A program made the position numbers and the translations under genes. The notes below the pieces were generated by a model that saw nothing but the letters and a program-made list of their open reading frames with translations, made no database searches and was not told the DNA's origin. Source: DASVEE01 sp036399695 (GTDB lineage: Bacteria > Acidobacteriota > Thermoanaerobaculia > Gp7-AA8). From it: a stretch of DNA of 9,086 bases. The stretch lies in contig DASWMP010000319.1 in assembly GCA_036399695.1 (NCBI GenBank), forward strand, positions 1 to 9,086, in the 5' to 3' direction. Positions 1-6,694 of this stretch are shown here, in pieces (positions within the stretch are counted from its first letter, which is position 1; each line of letters opens with the position of its first letter).

Positions 1-387
1 CTCGGCTGGATCGGCGACGAGCGCCCACGCATGTGGAGCGTCCAGTCCTCCGGCTGCGCCCCCATCGTCCGCGCCGTCGAGCAAGGCCTCGAGACAGCGC
101 CGGAATGGGAGTCGCCCCGCACCGGCGCCTGGGGCCTGCGCGTCCCCCGAGCCATCGGCGACCGCCTCATGCTCCGCGCCATCCGCGACTCCAACGGCGG
201 CGCCATCGCCGTCGACGAAGCCGCCATCCAGCCCGCCGCCGCCGACCTCCGCACCCGCGAAGGCCTCGACGCCGGCCCCGAAACCGGCGCCGCCATCCTC
301 GCCTACCAGCTCCTCCGCGACCGCGGCGAGATCCGCGACGGCGAAACCGTGGTCGTCTTCAACACCGGCGGCAACAAGTACCGGTGA
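1..387 (+). CDS. thrC: Threonine synthase, C-terminal part (5' end outside window)
   Basis: The first 128 codons in frame 1 read as the end of a PLP-dependent threonine synthase, the last enzyme of threonine synthesis (O-phospho-L-homoserine to L-threonine), cytosolic. Seen: a segment WSVQSSGCAPIVRAVEQG typical of the family, a following region ending in AILAYQLLRDRG, and a terminal VVVFNTGGNKYR, which matches the usual hydrophobic strand plus NTG..KY end of this enzyme. The PLP lysine lies upstream, outside the window. It ends in TGA at 385-387 and converges on the small gene at 416-625, with only 28 bases between them. Third positions are almost all G or C. Another fold-type II PLP enzyme is possible but less likely. 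No terminator-like hairpin was seen in the short gap. Confidence 0.82.
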   Translation, partial: LGWIGDERPRMWSVQSSGCAPIVRAVEQGLETAPEWESPRTGAWGLRVPRAIGDRLMLRAIRDSNGGAIAVDEAAIQPAAADLRTREGLDAGPETGAAILAYQLLRDRGEIRDGETVVVFNTGGNKYR

Positions 388-415
388 TTGGGGCGTTTCC
401 TGAGCATGTGCCGGC

Positions 416-625
416 TTACTGTTGCTTGCGCCTTTTGAGAATCGCACGCATGTGGTAGTCCGGTCCGTACGCAACGGCAAACACCACGTTGATCACCTCC
501 CAGCCGTCCTGGCCGAGCTTGTTCAGGTAATCGCGGACGTCGTCGCGATTCGGTCGTTTAAACCATCCCTGCTCCGGAAGGTCCATAGTCGAAAAGAATT
601 CATACTCCCACTGTTCCGGTTGCAT
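416..625 (-). CDS. DUF4177-like small protein
   Basis: A 69-residue cytosolic protein. It begins MQPEQWEYEFFS and continues with a YLNKLGQDGWEVINVVFA segment, ending in a basic ILKRRKQQ tail. The pattern W-E-Y at the start, then L...G..GWE(V/L), then a final strand with a basic end is that of the DUF4177 family, a small alpha/beta domain of unknown role. The start is the ATG at 625-623. On the minus strand an AGGAGC element lies a few bases upstream, a good ribosome site. The stop is TAA at 418-416. It converges with threonine synthase and is divergent from everything to its right, so it is probably a single-gene unit. Function unknown; family assignment from pattern only. Confidence 0.65.
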   Translation of the reverse strand: MQPEQWEYEFFSTMDLPEQGWFKRPNRDDVRDYLNKLGQDGWEVINVVFAVAYGPDYHMRAILKRRKQQ

Positions 626-745
626 GTTCGCTCCTGGTTCGTCGTTCGGAGCGGACGAACGCGTACGCCAGCATCAGGTTGACGTCTTCGAACGCCTCGC
701 GCTCCGAGCGCCTCGCGTTTGCCGCTCAGTCTAGTCCAAAGCTTC

Positions 746-847
746 ATGTAGGACAGACACTCCTGTCTGTCCGGCACACCCAAACGTCCATTCCTTCATC
801 AACACCCGTTCCGCTGCGCCGGACAGACAAGAGTGTCTGTCCTACAT
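746..847. repeat. 30-bp inverted repeat pair, each arm a REP-like hairpin
   Basis: The left arm (746-775) and right arm (818-847) are reverse complements at 29 of 30 positions, with 42 bp between them. Each arm is itself a hairpin: GGACAGACA, a 4-base loop (CTCC or AGAG), then TGTCTGTCC, a perfect 9-bp stem. So the unit is two small hairpins inside a larger one, the usual build of a BIME-like pair of REP elements. Known: such elements are mobilised in other genomes by RAYT (Y1 REP) transposases; none is present here. An 11-base piece of the same sequence recurs at 9069-9079. Confidence 0.8.
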
Positions 848-1022
848 TGAGAAGCCAGCTAGCCGCTGTCCGTCCCGCGAGTGGGTACCACAGCAGATCG
901 GCGATGTCACGACCCGTACGAGTGAGAACGCTTTCCGGGTAGCGCCCTACGATCGAGCGCAAACGAACGGTCAACGGAACGTCGAGCGAGGCCGCTCTGC
1001 ACCAATGACCCAGCGCAAAATC

Positions 1023-1030
1023 GGAGGAGA
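1023..1030 (+). promoter_or_regulatory. Ribosome binding site for the secreted DUF4214 protein
   Basis: GGAGGAGA ends 6 bases before the ATG at 1037. It is a strong match to the anti-Shine-Dalgarno sequence and fixes this start; the signal peptide begins directly there. Confidence 0.75.
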
Positions 1031-1036
1031 GCCCCA

Positions 1037-2767
1037 ATGAGACGTTCACTTCGGATTCCGGCCGCGATGAGTTTATCCCTTGTCCTGGTCCTCAGCAGCT
1101 CAACCCTCTCCGCGCAACAAGCCTCGGCGGCTCAATCCCTGCCGCGGCGCGCGGACAACCCCGGCAAACTTCATCCGAGTGCCCGTGTCACCTCGACCGC
1201 CGAGGGGCGTGCTGCGCGTGAGAGATTGAGCCCCGAACAGCGGCAGGCGCTGGACGAAGGATTTCTCGCGCTGGTGCAGGCCGCAATCGAGAACGCCAGG
1301 ACGAACGAGGCGACGCAGGCACCCGCGTCGAGGAGCACCGAGCTGGCTGTCACGGGTGCGGACAACGTCACGCAGCTCATGAAGGCGCAGGGACGCGAGG
1401 CGCGCAAGCTCGCCGGCGGCGCCTCTGCACCGGCGCACTTCAAGGACTTCACGCCCATCGCCGCGCAGAAGAACCTCGGCACCATCAGGACCGACAGCAT
1501 CGTCTCGACCGCCACCTGGAAGACCGTCGAACAGTTCGTCAACGACTTCTACCAGGCCACTCTGGCGCGTCAGCCGAATACCACTGAGCTCCAGCACTGG
1601 GCCGGCCGATTAACGGCGGCGCAGTCGCAGGGTCGCGCGCAACTGCTCGCGGAAGGACGCGACCTCGGCCGCACGCTGTTCCAGTCGCAGGAGTACGTCA
1701 ACCGCGGCCGCACCGCACCGCGCGACTACGTCTACGACCTGTACAAAGGCTTCCTGCAACGGGAGCCCGATGCCGGCGGCTGGAACTGGTGGGAGGGGCA
1801 AGTGGTGCAGTGGGGCCGCCCCACGGGACTGCAGGCATTCATTGAATGCTTCGAGTTCGAGCACAAGCTCTACATGCTGCGGAACGATCCCGCGGACGCC
1901 GATCAGGACGGCTTCGCCCAGGATTTCGAAGACAATCTGGCGAATCTCTTCACACCGGTCTACTTCGTCTCCGGCGACGAGCCGAACAGCTTCGCGCGCT
2001 TCGGCGACTTCGTGCCGCAGGTACCGATCCAGGGGCTCGGACCCAACCCTGCCAGTCATTTCCGCGTGCAGCCGCTCGGCTGGGCACGCGACTCGTCCGG
2101 CCATCTCTACAGCTTCGCGCGACTCGACTATCTGACCCTGTGGGACAACGACAACGGCCTCGACTTCGGCTTCTTCTGCAACTTCAACATCGCCATGACC
2201 GGCGATTTCGGCGGCTTCGCCTTCCTGCAACTGCTGGATCAACTGTCGTCACACCCGCTCGACAACGAGCGTTCCGCCGCGCTGGTGGCCGCGCGCGTCG
2301 AGGACTTCTACTTCAATCCCAACCCGAACGAATACAAGCTCTACGACCTGTTCCTCTCAGCGCACGAGAACACCATCAGCGACCAGAGCGCGTTCATCGC
2401 GCCCCAGCAACCCCTGCCGGCCGACAGCCACGTCTTCATGGCCCTCTCCCGTTCCAAGCACGGGACGTACGAGTTCAACCCCGACGGCCTGCCGCTGGTG
2501 CCGTTCTGGCTCCAGATCTCCATCTTCAGCGCCATCGACTTTGCCTACTTTTCGGGGTTCATCGACTACTGGACCTATGAGGCCTACCTGAACTCCGCCA
2601 GCAATGCGTTCAACAACTGCATCACCGAACGCTTCAGCGACATCGGCGGCCGCTTCGCCAACCCCCGCATCAACGTCGGCGAGCCCAACACCCCCATCAA
2701 CGGCTCCGGCTTCATCCGCGCCCCGGAGCTGTTCAATAAGCTCAGCACACCCCTCTGGAACTTCTGA
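1037..2767 (+). CDS. Secreted protein with DUF4214 repeats, EF-hand-like loop and novel C-terminal half
   Basis: 576 residues. Residues 1-26 are a signal peptide: MRRSLR, a hydrophobic stretch, and a likely cleavage after LSA. Residues 30-155 are low-complexity and helical. Residues 165-282 hold two copies of a DUF4214-type motif, FYQATLARQPNTTELQHW (171-188) and LYKGFLQREPDAGGWNWW (235-252). Directly after comes a DxDxDG loop (D287, D289, D291, G292, E298 at the twelfth position), as in EF-hand or dockerin calcium sites. The remaining 280 residues are rich in aromatic residues, Asp and Asn and match no family I can name. The phrase HVFMALSRSKHGTYEFNPDG recalls Vps62/DUF946-like proteins, but this is a weak impression. 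Likely exported to the periplasm or outside; role unknown. DUF4214 domains are common in large surface proteins, so a stand-alone secreted form joined to a new domain is unusual. It appears monocistronic. Confidence 0.85.
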   Translation: MRRSLRIPAAMSLSLVLVLSSSTLSAQQASAAQSLPRRADNPGKLHPSARVTSTAEGRAARERLSPEQRQALDEGFLALVQAAIENARTNEATQAPASRSTELAVTGADNVTQLMKAQGREARKLAGGASAPAHFKDFTPIAAQKNLGTIRTDSIVSTATWKTVEQFVNDFYQATLARQPNTTELQHWAGRLTAAQSQGRAQLLAEGRDLGRTLFQSQEYVNRGRTAPRDYVYDLYKGFLQREPDAGGWNWWEGQVVQWGRPTGLQAFIECFEFEHKLYMLRNDPADADQDGFAQDFEDNLANLFTPVYFVSGDEPNSFARFGDFVPQVPIQGLGPNPASHFRVQPLGWARDSSGHLYSFARLDYLTLWDNDNGLDFGFFCNFNIAMTGDFGGFAFLQLLDQLSSHPLDNERSAALVAARVEDFYFNPNPNEYKLYDLFLSAHENTISDQSAFIAPQQPLPADSHVFMALSRSKHGTYEFNPDGLPLVPFWLQISIFSAIDFAYFSGFIDYWTYEAYLNSASNAFNNCITERFSDIGGRFANPRINVGEPNTPINGSGFIRAPELFNKLSTPLWNF

Positions 2768-2776
2768 CCCGGAGAG

Positions 2777-3277
2777 TCAGGGCACAGGGAGAAGCCGGTC
2801 TTCTCCCTGTGCGTCGTCTGGCGGTGAAGAGCGGATCGCTTGCTGGACCGCGACAGGAAGGTCCTCGATCCTGACCCACTCACATTCGGGGGCTTCGAAG
2901 TCGAACAACAAGTCGCGGCCCTGCTGTACGGGCATCACCGGACCGCTCGTCTCAAAGAGGAGCAGCGTTTTCGACCTCGTCGTCCGATGTGCAGCGCAGT
3001 CTCTGCCGACTGCGTCAGAAGGCGGCAGCGCCGTCCATGACTCAAGGTAGATCAATTCTCCCGCGACCGTCTCGATGAGAAACGCACGCGGGCAACACGG
3101 CGGCCCACACTCGTTGACGTCCCAGAACCGCCGGACGGCGAACTCGAAGACGTCCGCTTCATTACTCGCGAGATCCTCGTTCGCCTCCCGCCGCCCACTC
3201 CCGAACCAGGGGCGCCGCTTCGCGATGAGCTTGCGCTCGGCTTCTGATAGAGGCCGCTTCATGCGTAACGCGGTCAA
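2777..3277 (-). CDS. Unknown soluble protein, coupled to a membrane protein gene
   Basis: 166 residues from a TTG start at 3277. I do not recognise the family. The N-terminus is basic and helical (SEAERKLIAKRRPW). The middle looks like a small beta-rich fold: FEFAVRRFWDVNECGPPCCPRAFLIET then ELIYLESW, followed by a second strand pair KTLLLFE and RDLLFDFE. There are cysteines at 57, 61 and 62 (CGPPCC) and more at 94 and 132, so metal binding or disulphides are possible. Start choice: TTG at 3277-3275 overlaps the TGA of the upstream gene (3276-3274) as TTGA, which favours translational coupling. An ATG five codons in (3262) is the alternative; neither has a clear ribosome site. The last codons overlap the 2782-2812 hairpin. 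Confidence 0.6.
   Translation of the reverse strand: MTALRMKRPLSEAERKLIAKRRPWFGSGRREANEDLASNEADVFEFAVRRFWDVNECGPPCCPRAFLIETVAGELIYLESWTALPPSDAVGRDCAAHRTTRSKTLLLFETSGPVMPVQQGRDLLFDFEAPECEWVRIEDLPVAVQQAIRSSPPDDAQGEDRLLPVP
2782..2812. terminator. Perfect 13-bp hairpin between convergent genes
   Basis: GCACAGGGAGAAG (2782-2794), loop CCGGT (2795-2799), then the exact reverse complement (2800-2812). It lies 15 bases after the stop at 2767 and overlaps the last codons of the minus-strand gene ending at 2777. Its place between two convergent genes suggests a shared two-way terminator. Neither side is followed by a run of T, so it is not a classical intrinsic terminator; it may instead protect mRNA 3' ends. 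Confidence 0.55.
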
Positions 3278-3732
3278 TGTCGTATCGAGGTTGATGCAGG
3301 CTCACTTGGCGGTTCGGCCGGATCGCGGTGTTCGTGGGCGCGATGCTTGGCCATTGCAAAACATGCTATGCCGGCGCCGAGATGCATGAGGGCAAAGGTC
3401 GCATCCCACGTCTGCTTGCCGATGAGGTATATCAATGGCAGGAGGAGAATGCTCGTGCCCGCGATCCGCAGAGCGATGGGCGACATGAGGCCGCGACGGC
3501 GTTTTTCTTCGTCAGCAAACAGCAGGCGCGCGCCGAACACACTTGCGGGGATGCCGAAAAGCGCAAAGATCACGCCGACCACCAGGTCCGTGATTCGATC
3601 GTCGCCGGTGGCGCTTGGCAACTGCCAGATGCACGTTGCAACAACGACGAGCGAGGGAAGGCCAAAGATCATCGCTGCCACGCCGACAGCGACCTGCCAC
3701 TTCCGCGAACCTTGACCAGAATAGTTCGTCAC
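3274..3732 (-). CDS. Small membrane protein with four predicted helices
   Basis: 152 residues from a GTG start (3732-3730). Four hydrophobic segments are visible at about residues 13-36, 48-73, 85-105 and 111-129. They are separated by short charged loops (for example ADEEKRRR at 73-80), and the tail is hydrophilic (HRAHEHRDPAEPP). No catalytic motif or named family is recognised. It overlaps the next gene by the TTGA junction at 3274-3277, so the two form a short operon. The order is membrane protein first, soluble protein second. The start has only a weak purine stretch upstream, so it could lie a few codons further in. Role unknown; it may anchor or serve its partner. Confidence 0.6.
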   Translation of the reverse strand: MTNYSGQGSRKWQVAVGVAAMIFGLPSLVVVATCIWQLPSATGDDRITDLVVGVIFALFGIPASVFGARLLFADEEKRRRGLMSPIALRIAGTSILLLPLIYLIGKQTWDATFALMHLGAGIACFAMAKHRAHEHRDPAEPPSEPASTSIRH

Positions 3733-3943
3733 TGATCGAGCATCTTACGCCGTGCGCCCACCACGATGTCCTGGCGGCGACTCGCGAGTGCCCCCCCCCG
3801 CTAGCGACGATGTACGCAGCGCGGCTGCCGGGCCGAAGCCGGGCCGCACCAGCTTCAGCGTGAAGTTTAGGCAGTGCGTGCTTCTCCTCGATGGGCAGCG
3901 CTATAGATCGGTCCGTAGATTTGGGCAGTGACTACTTTGACGA
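3733..3943. other. Intergenic gap with C9 tract and a solitary palindrome
   Basis: Between the membrane-protein gene and the end of the wHTH-like ORF, about 210 bases. It holds a run of nine C (3791-3799) next to the palindrome ACTCGCGAGT (3780-3789). That palindrome is the same core found in the 21-bp array at 6990-7451. A short near-repeat, AGGCAGTGCG and GGGCAGTGAC, lies at about 3871-3932. No gene seen. Confidence 0.5.
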
Positions 3944-4681
3944 TTATTTCGATGCCCACTCCGCAAAACGGACCAAGCCGCTGCCGTAGCGCTTGACCGA
4001 CGCTGGCTTCCATTTAGCGCCAATGGCCGCAGCTACGGCGCTTCCAACATCTCCCCGCCGTGCTCTCGGACGATCGGCGATGCTCTGCTTCGCCAATTGG
4101 ATCGGCGTTGATTCCGAGACGCGCCTCTTCACTTCGGCCAGCGCCGTCGCGACGTCAGGAGCGCGAAGGTTCAAACGGACGCGCCCTTCCGCGTCCTGAT
4201 CTACGATACCGATCGCCGCTGCATCGGCCAGAGCGTTCCTCAACCCTCGCTGCTCAAGCGCTTCGCGAGCCTCGCCGGCCGGTTTGCCGACGAGCGCCGT
4301 CACCAGCGCCTCCAATTTGGCTGGAGCAGAGGTGCCCAAAAACATCGCCGGCCGTGGCAGATTTATTGATAGAGCTCCCATTTGCGCGCCGCGACCAGCC
4401 GGTCGCACGAGAAAACGTTCGCGCTGCTCTAGAATACCAGCAAAAAGAAGCCAGCTCTTGAAGCTGTTCGCGTATTGATGAATTGTGGACGTGGAGAATG
4501 AGTTCGACCGTGGCAGTGCTTCCGAGAAAAAGGACACCCACGACGTTGTGTCTACAGGCTTTTCCTTTTCCCAGCGCGCGAAGATTTCCTTCACAACAAT
4601 ATGGCGCCGCAGCTGGCCTTGCACAAACTCGGCAACGGTCAGCGGTTCGAGATTGTGGAGGTGGCGATTAGGTGCATACAA
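3944..4681 (-). CDS. wHTH-like ORF, probable severed C-terminal part of the nuclease-STAND gene
   Basis: 245 codons from a TTG at 4681 to TAA at 3946-3944. It lies in the same frame as the upstream gene, separated from it only by TAG-TCA-GGG. There is no ATG until about codon 101 and only a poor ribosome site (TCAGGG, 0 bases from the TTG), so independent translation is doubtful. Seen: three stretches that read like winged-helix or HTH modules, at about 48-92 (FFSEALPRSNSFSTSTIHQY then SFKSWLLFAGILEQ), 122-170 (LRNALADAAAIGIV then a short strand pair) and 211-243 (SAVAAAIGAKWKPASVKRYG then SGLVRFAEW). These could bind DNA or act as protein-contact modules for the NTPase. I infer that it belongs with the nuclease-STAND protein, either as its original C-terminus or as a coupled partner. 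No named family is recognised. Confidence 0.6.
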   Translation of the reverse strand: MYAPNRHLHNLEPLTVAEFVQGQLRRHIVVKEIFARWEKEKPVDTTSWVSFFSEALPRSNSFSTSTIHQYANSFKSWLLFAGILEQRERFLVRPAGRGAQMGALSINLPRPAMFLGTSAPAKLEALVTALVGKPAGEAREALEQRGLRNALADAAAIGIVDQDAEGRVRLNLRAPDVATALAEVKRRVSESTPIQLAKQSIADRPRARRGDVGSAVAAAIGAKWKPASVKRYGSGLVRFAEWASK

Positions 4682-4687
4682 CCCTGA

Positions 4688-4690
4688 CTA
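4688..4690 (-). other. In-frame TAG separating two ORFs of one apparent gene
   Basis: The codons around it on the minus strand read GAA TCA CTT TAG TCA GGG TTG TAT GCA CCT. The frame is open on both sides: 647 codons upstream from 6631 and 245 downstream. Upstream residues 617-646 look like an HTH (IPKVGSALGLKEGP then a recognition-like helix and LVALQLVES). The residues after the TAG (SGLYAPNRHLHNL) look like the wing that should follow. A single-base change to or from a sense codon would join or split the protein. Confidence 0.65.
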
Positions 4691-6631
4691 AAGTGATTCA
4701 ACGAGTTGCAACGCAACCAGATCACCGAACAAATTAAAAGCTGGTCCCTCCTTGAGGCCGAGAGCTGAGCCGACTTTCGGAATGCTGCTAGGCGCCGTGT
4801 CACGTAGAATTTGCAACGCGCGTACAGCGATTGCGGCACCGCGTTGGAACGTTCGCGCCCACGGAATGTGCGGAACACGTCCATCCACCAAGTAGTCGCG
4901 GAAGACATCCCAGTAGACGACGTAATTCATTCCGCTTCGCACCAACAACCGCGAATCGATTAGAAGGTTTGTCGAATCACGAGAAAAATTCTCTTCTACC
5001 TCCGCGATCGCGACGGGCGCACGCTGTGCCACGTACCTCAAGCAGCGCACTGGCTCCTCCGGCAAAATTGAAAGATCTTCTTTAAAGAGAAGTTCGACGT
5101 CCAACTCGCGTTCAAGGAAGATGTACTGTGACTCCTCGCTGGAGACACGTTGCAATACGTGAACGAGAAGCTTCTTGAGTAGCCAGGGCAAATTCTGAGA
5201 CTGATCACTTACGCGAGCGCGTACGGCAGGCGAGAGGCGTTTACCGCTCGAAAGCTCCGCGCCAGAAACAATCTTCTGTATGTCACGTTTGCCGAACTCC
5301 CGTATCTTGAAAGTGCGGCGCCGGTCGGAAAGCTGATGCCACAGATGATAGGCTGGGTGCTGCTGAGGAAGCGAAGCGTCTGTCTTCCACGCGAATCCGA
5401 GCACGATGGGCCACTGTCGCGCGTCTAGCTCGAGGCTGAGTTCGCGCACAGCGTTGAATGTCTCGAAAAGTTGCTCTTTAGCAAAAAGCTCCTCAAATTG
5501 ATCGAAGATCAGCACGATGCACGCACGCTGTTGAACGAGTTCGTCACAGGCACGTTGAATGTCTGGCGAATCAAGCGGATCTCGGATGCTCTGCAGGACT
5601 GGATTGAAGCCTGCTGGCAGGAGTTGGTGCGTCGCGGCGTCGACCAGCGCCAGCCGAAAAGCCTCCGACACAAAGGCAGAATTCGTCGCTGAGCGTGAGT
5701 CGATAGCGGTAACGGAACACCGAGCGAGCCGCGACTTGCCTGCTAGGTCGGCCAACTTCAGAACCAACGAACTTTTACCCCAACCGCTTGGTCCTTGAAC
5801 GGCGAACGTCCTCGTGGAGGTACTGCCGTCACGCACATCAGCGATAAAGGTGCTTACGTCTGAGATAATATCATCGCGACCTACGAACCCTTTCGGGTGC
5901 GCCGGTCGGAGATCGTCCCATGCCTCACCAGAAATAACACGTGCGACCGGCGCTCGCTCGCGAATGTTTAACGCGAGTTGAGTTTCCAGCAGCGCAAGTG
6001 GTTCCAGTGCGCTGAATCTCGGCTCCGCTGCGGCTACGCCGTTAGCGCGAACCGCGTCAAGCGCTTCTCCCGTCGCGGCGTCAAAAACGACGTACCTGGT
6101 TGGCATGCCTGATTCAACGATCTCGGCCAACCAATGGCGGCCAGTCGGCGTCACGATTAACGTCCAGTTGCCGACGTCAAAATGATGAAGACGTGCGGTA
6201 AGAGTCAACGGATCAATCACACGGCGCTGCTGCTTGAGCACATCCATGAGGCGAGTCGGTGAGTACCACATGAAGCGCTGCGCAAGCGCCGGGTCGTTCT
6301 GAATCTCCTCCCATTGCCCTCGGCCATCCTTAGTGAGATCGCCGGTCGAAAAAAGCCATCCTGCATCGGCGCGCCGCAATGTGACATTTCCAATGAGCTT
6401 CGAGATGACGTCTGCCGGCAGAGGATCGCGGTGAGCCTTACATTCGACAAGGATCGTACGCGGCTGATCTTCGCTTTTCGCGAGTAGATCGATTTCCATT
6501 CCGGTGAACCTGAGTCGCTGCGCCACCGTGAACCGCATCGGGCGAAGCACGTCAGCGACGAAACCTTCGAAAAAGTCACCCCGAGCGTCGTTAGCCCAGT
6601 CATCGGGACACGTCAATAGAAGGTGTTCCAT
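4688..6631 (-). CDS. Mrr-like nuclease fused to STAND-type NTPase, probable anti-phage effector
   Basis: 647 residues from the ATG at 6631-6629. Residues 15-95 fit a PD-(D/E)xK nuclease of the Mrr group: E22 in FFEGFV, D48 in GMEIDLL, and E63-C-K65 in ILVECKA, then two helices. Residues 145-240 form a linker. Residues 247-390 are a P-loop NTPase: the entry GFVGRDD, Walker A GPSGWGKS (280-287) and Walker B VLIFDQFEELF (373-383); the DQFEE form is typical of nSTAND1-type STAND NTPases. Residues 480-585 include LPWLLKKLL and a winged-helix ending VFRDYLV. The C-terminus is another HTH, cut by a TAG. Known: STAND NTPases with N-terminal nucleases (Avs and relatives) sense phage proteins and then cut DNA. 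Inferred: a similar abortive defence here, without the long TPR-like sensor of Avs. The frame extends to 6889, but residues encoded there look non-coding, so I start at 6631. GC is lower than in its neighbours, consistent with transfer. Confidence 0.85.
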   Translation of the reverse strand: MEHLLLTCPDDWANDARGDFFEGFVADVLRPMRFTVAQRLRFTGMEIDLLAKSEDQPRTILVECKAHRDPLPADVISKLIGNVTLRRADAGWLFSTGDLTKDGRGQWEEIQNDPALAQRFMWYSPTRLMDVLKQQRRVIDPLTLTARLHHFDVGNWTLIVTPTGRHWLAEIVESGMPTRYVVFDAATGEALDAVRANGVAAAEPRFSALEPLALLETQLALNIRERAPVARVISGEAWDDLRPAHPKGFVGRDDIISDVSTFIADVRDGSTSTRTFAVQGPSGWGKSSLVLKLADLAGKSRLARCSVTAIDSRSATNSAFVSEAFRLALVDAATHQLLPAGFNPVLQSIRDPLDSPDIQRACDELVQQRACIVLIFDQFEELFAKEQLFETFNAVRELSLELDARQWPIVLGFAWKTDASLPQQHPAYHLWHQLSDRRRTFKIREFGKRDIQKIVSGAELSSGKRLSPAVRARVSDQSQNLPWLLKKLLVHVLQRVSSEESQYIFLERELDVELLFKEDLSILPEEPVRCLRYVAQRAPVAIAEVEENFSRDSTNLLIDSRLLVRSGMNYVVYWDVFRDYLVDGRVPHIPWARTFQRGAAIAVRALQILRDTAPSSIPKVGSALGLKEGPAFNLFGDLVALQLVESL

Positions 6632-6639
6632 ATGCAGGC

Positions 6640-6645
6640 AGTATA
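6640..6645 (-). promoter_or_regulatory. Candidate -10 box (TATACT) of the nuclease-STAND gene
   Basis: On the minus strand TATACT lies 8 bases before the ATG at 6631. If used, transcription would begin at or just before the start codon, giving a leaderless mRNA. That would fit the absence of a clear Shine-Dalgarno sequence here. No good -35 at 16-18 bases was seen, so the call is tentative. Confidence 0.35.
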
Positions 6646-6694
6646 GCGGCCCTCGTCCCTTCAACTTTACTTTCGCTTTCCGGTTCCTGTAGCC

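Larger units (their letters stand above)
626..1036. other. Gene-free interval with REP-like repeats
   Basis: About 410 bases between the divergent small gene and the secreted-protein gene. Reading frames here are shadows of the repeats. It contains a 13-bp odd palindrome GCGCTCCGAGCGC (699-711), flanked by two copies of CGCCTCGCG, and the inverted repeat pair described separately (746-847). The right part (850-1020) should hold the promoter of the gene at 1037, but I could not pick a -35/-10 pair with confidence. Confidence 0.6.

Noticed and set aside
1610..2242. Long minus-strand open frame inside the DUF4214 gene
   Set aside because: It is a shadow of the GC-rich plus-strand gene, with Val/Glu/Ala-rich non-protein-like composition. 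The plus frame has a signal peptide, known motifs and a ribosome site.
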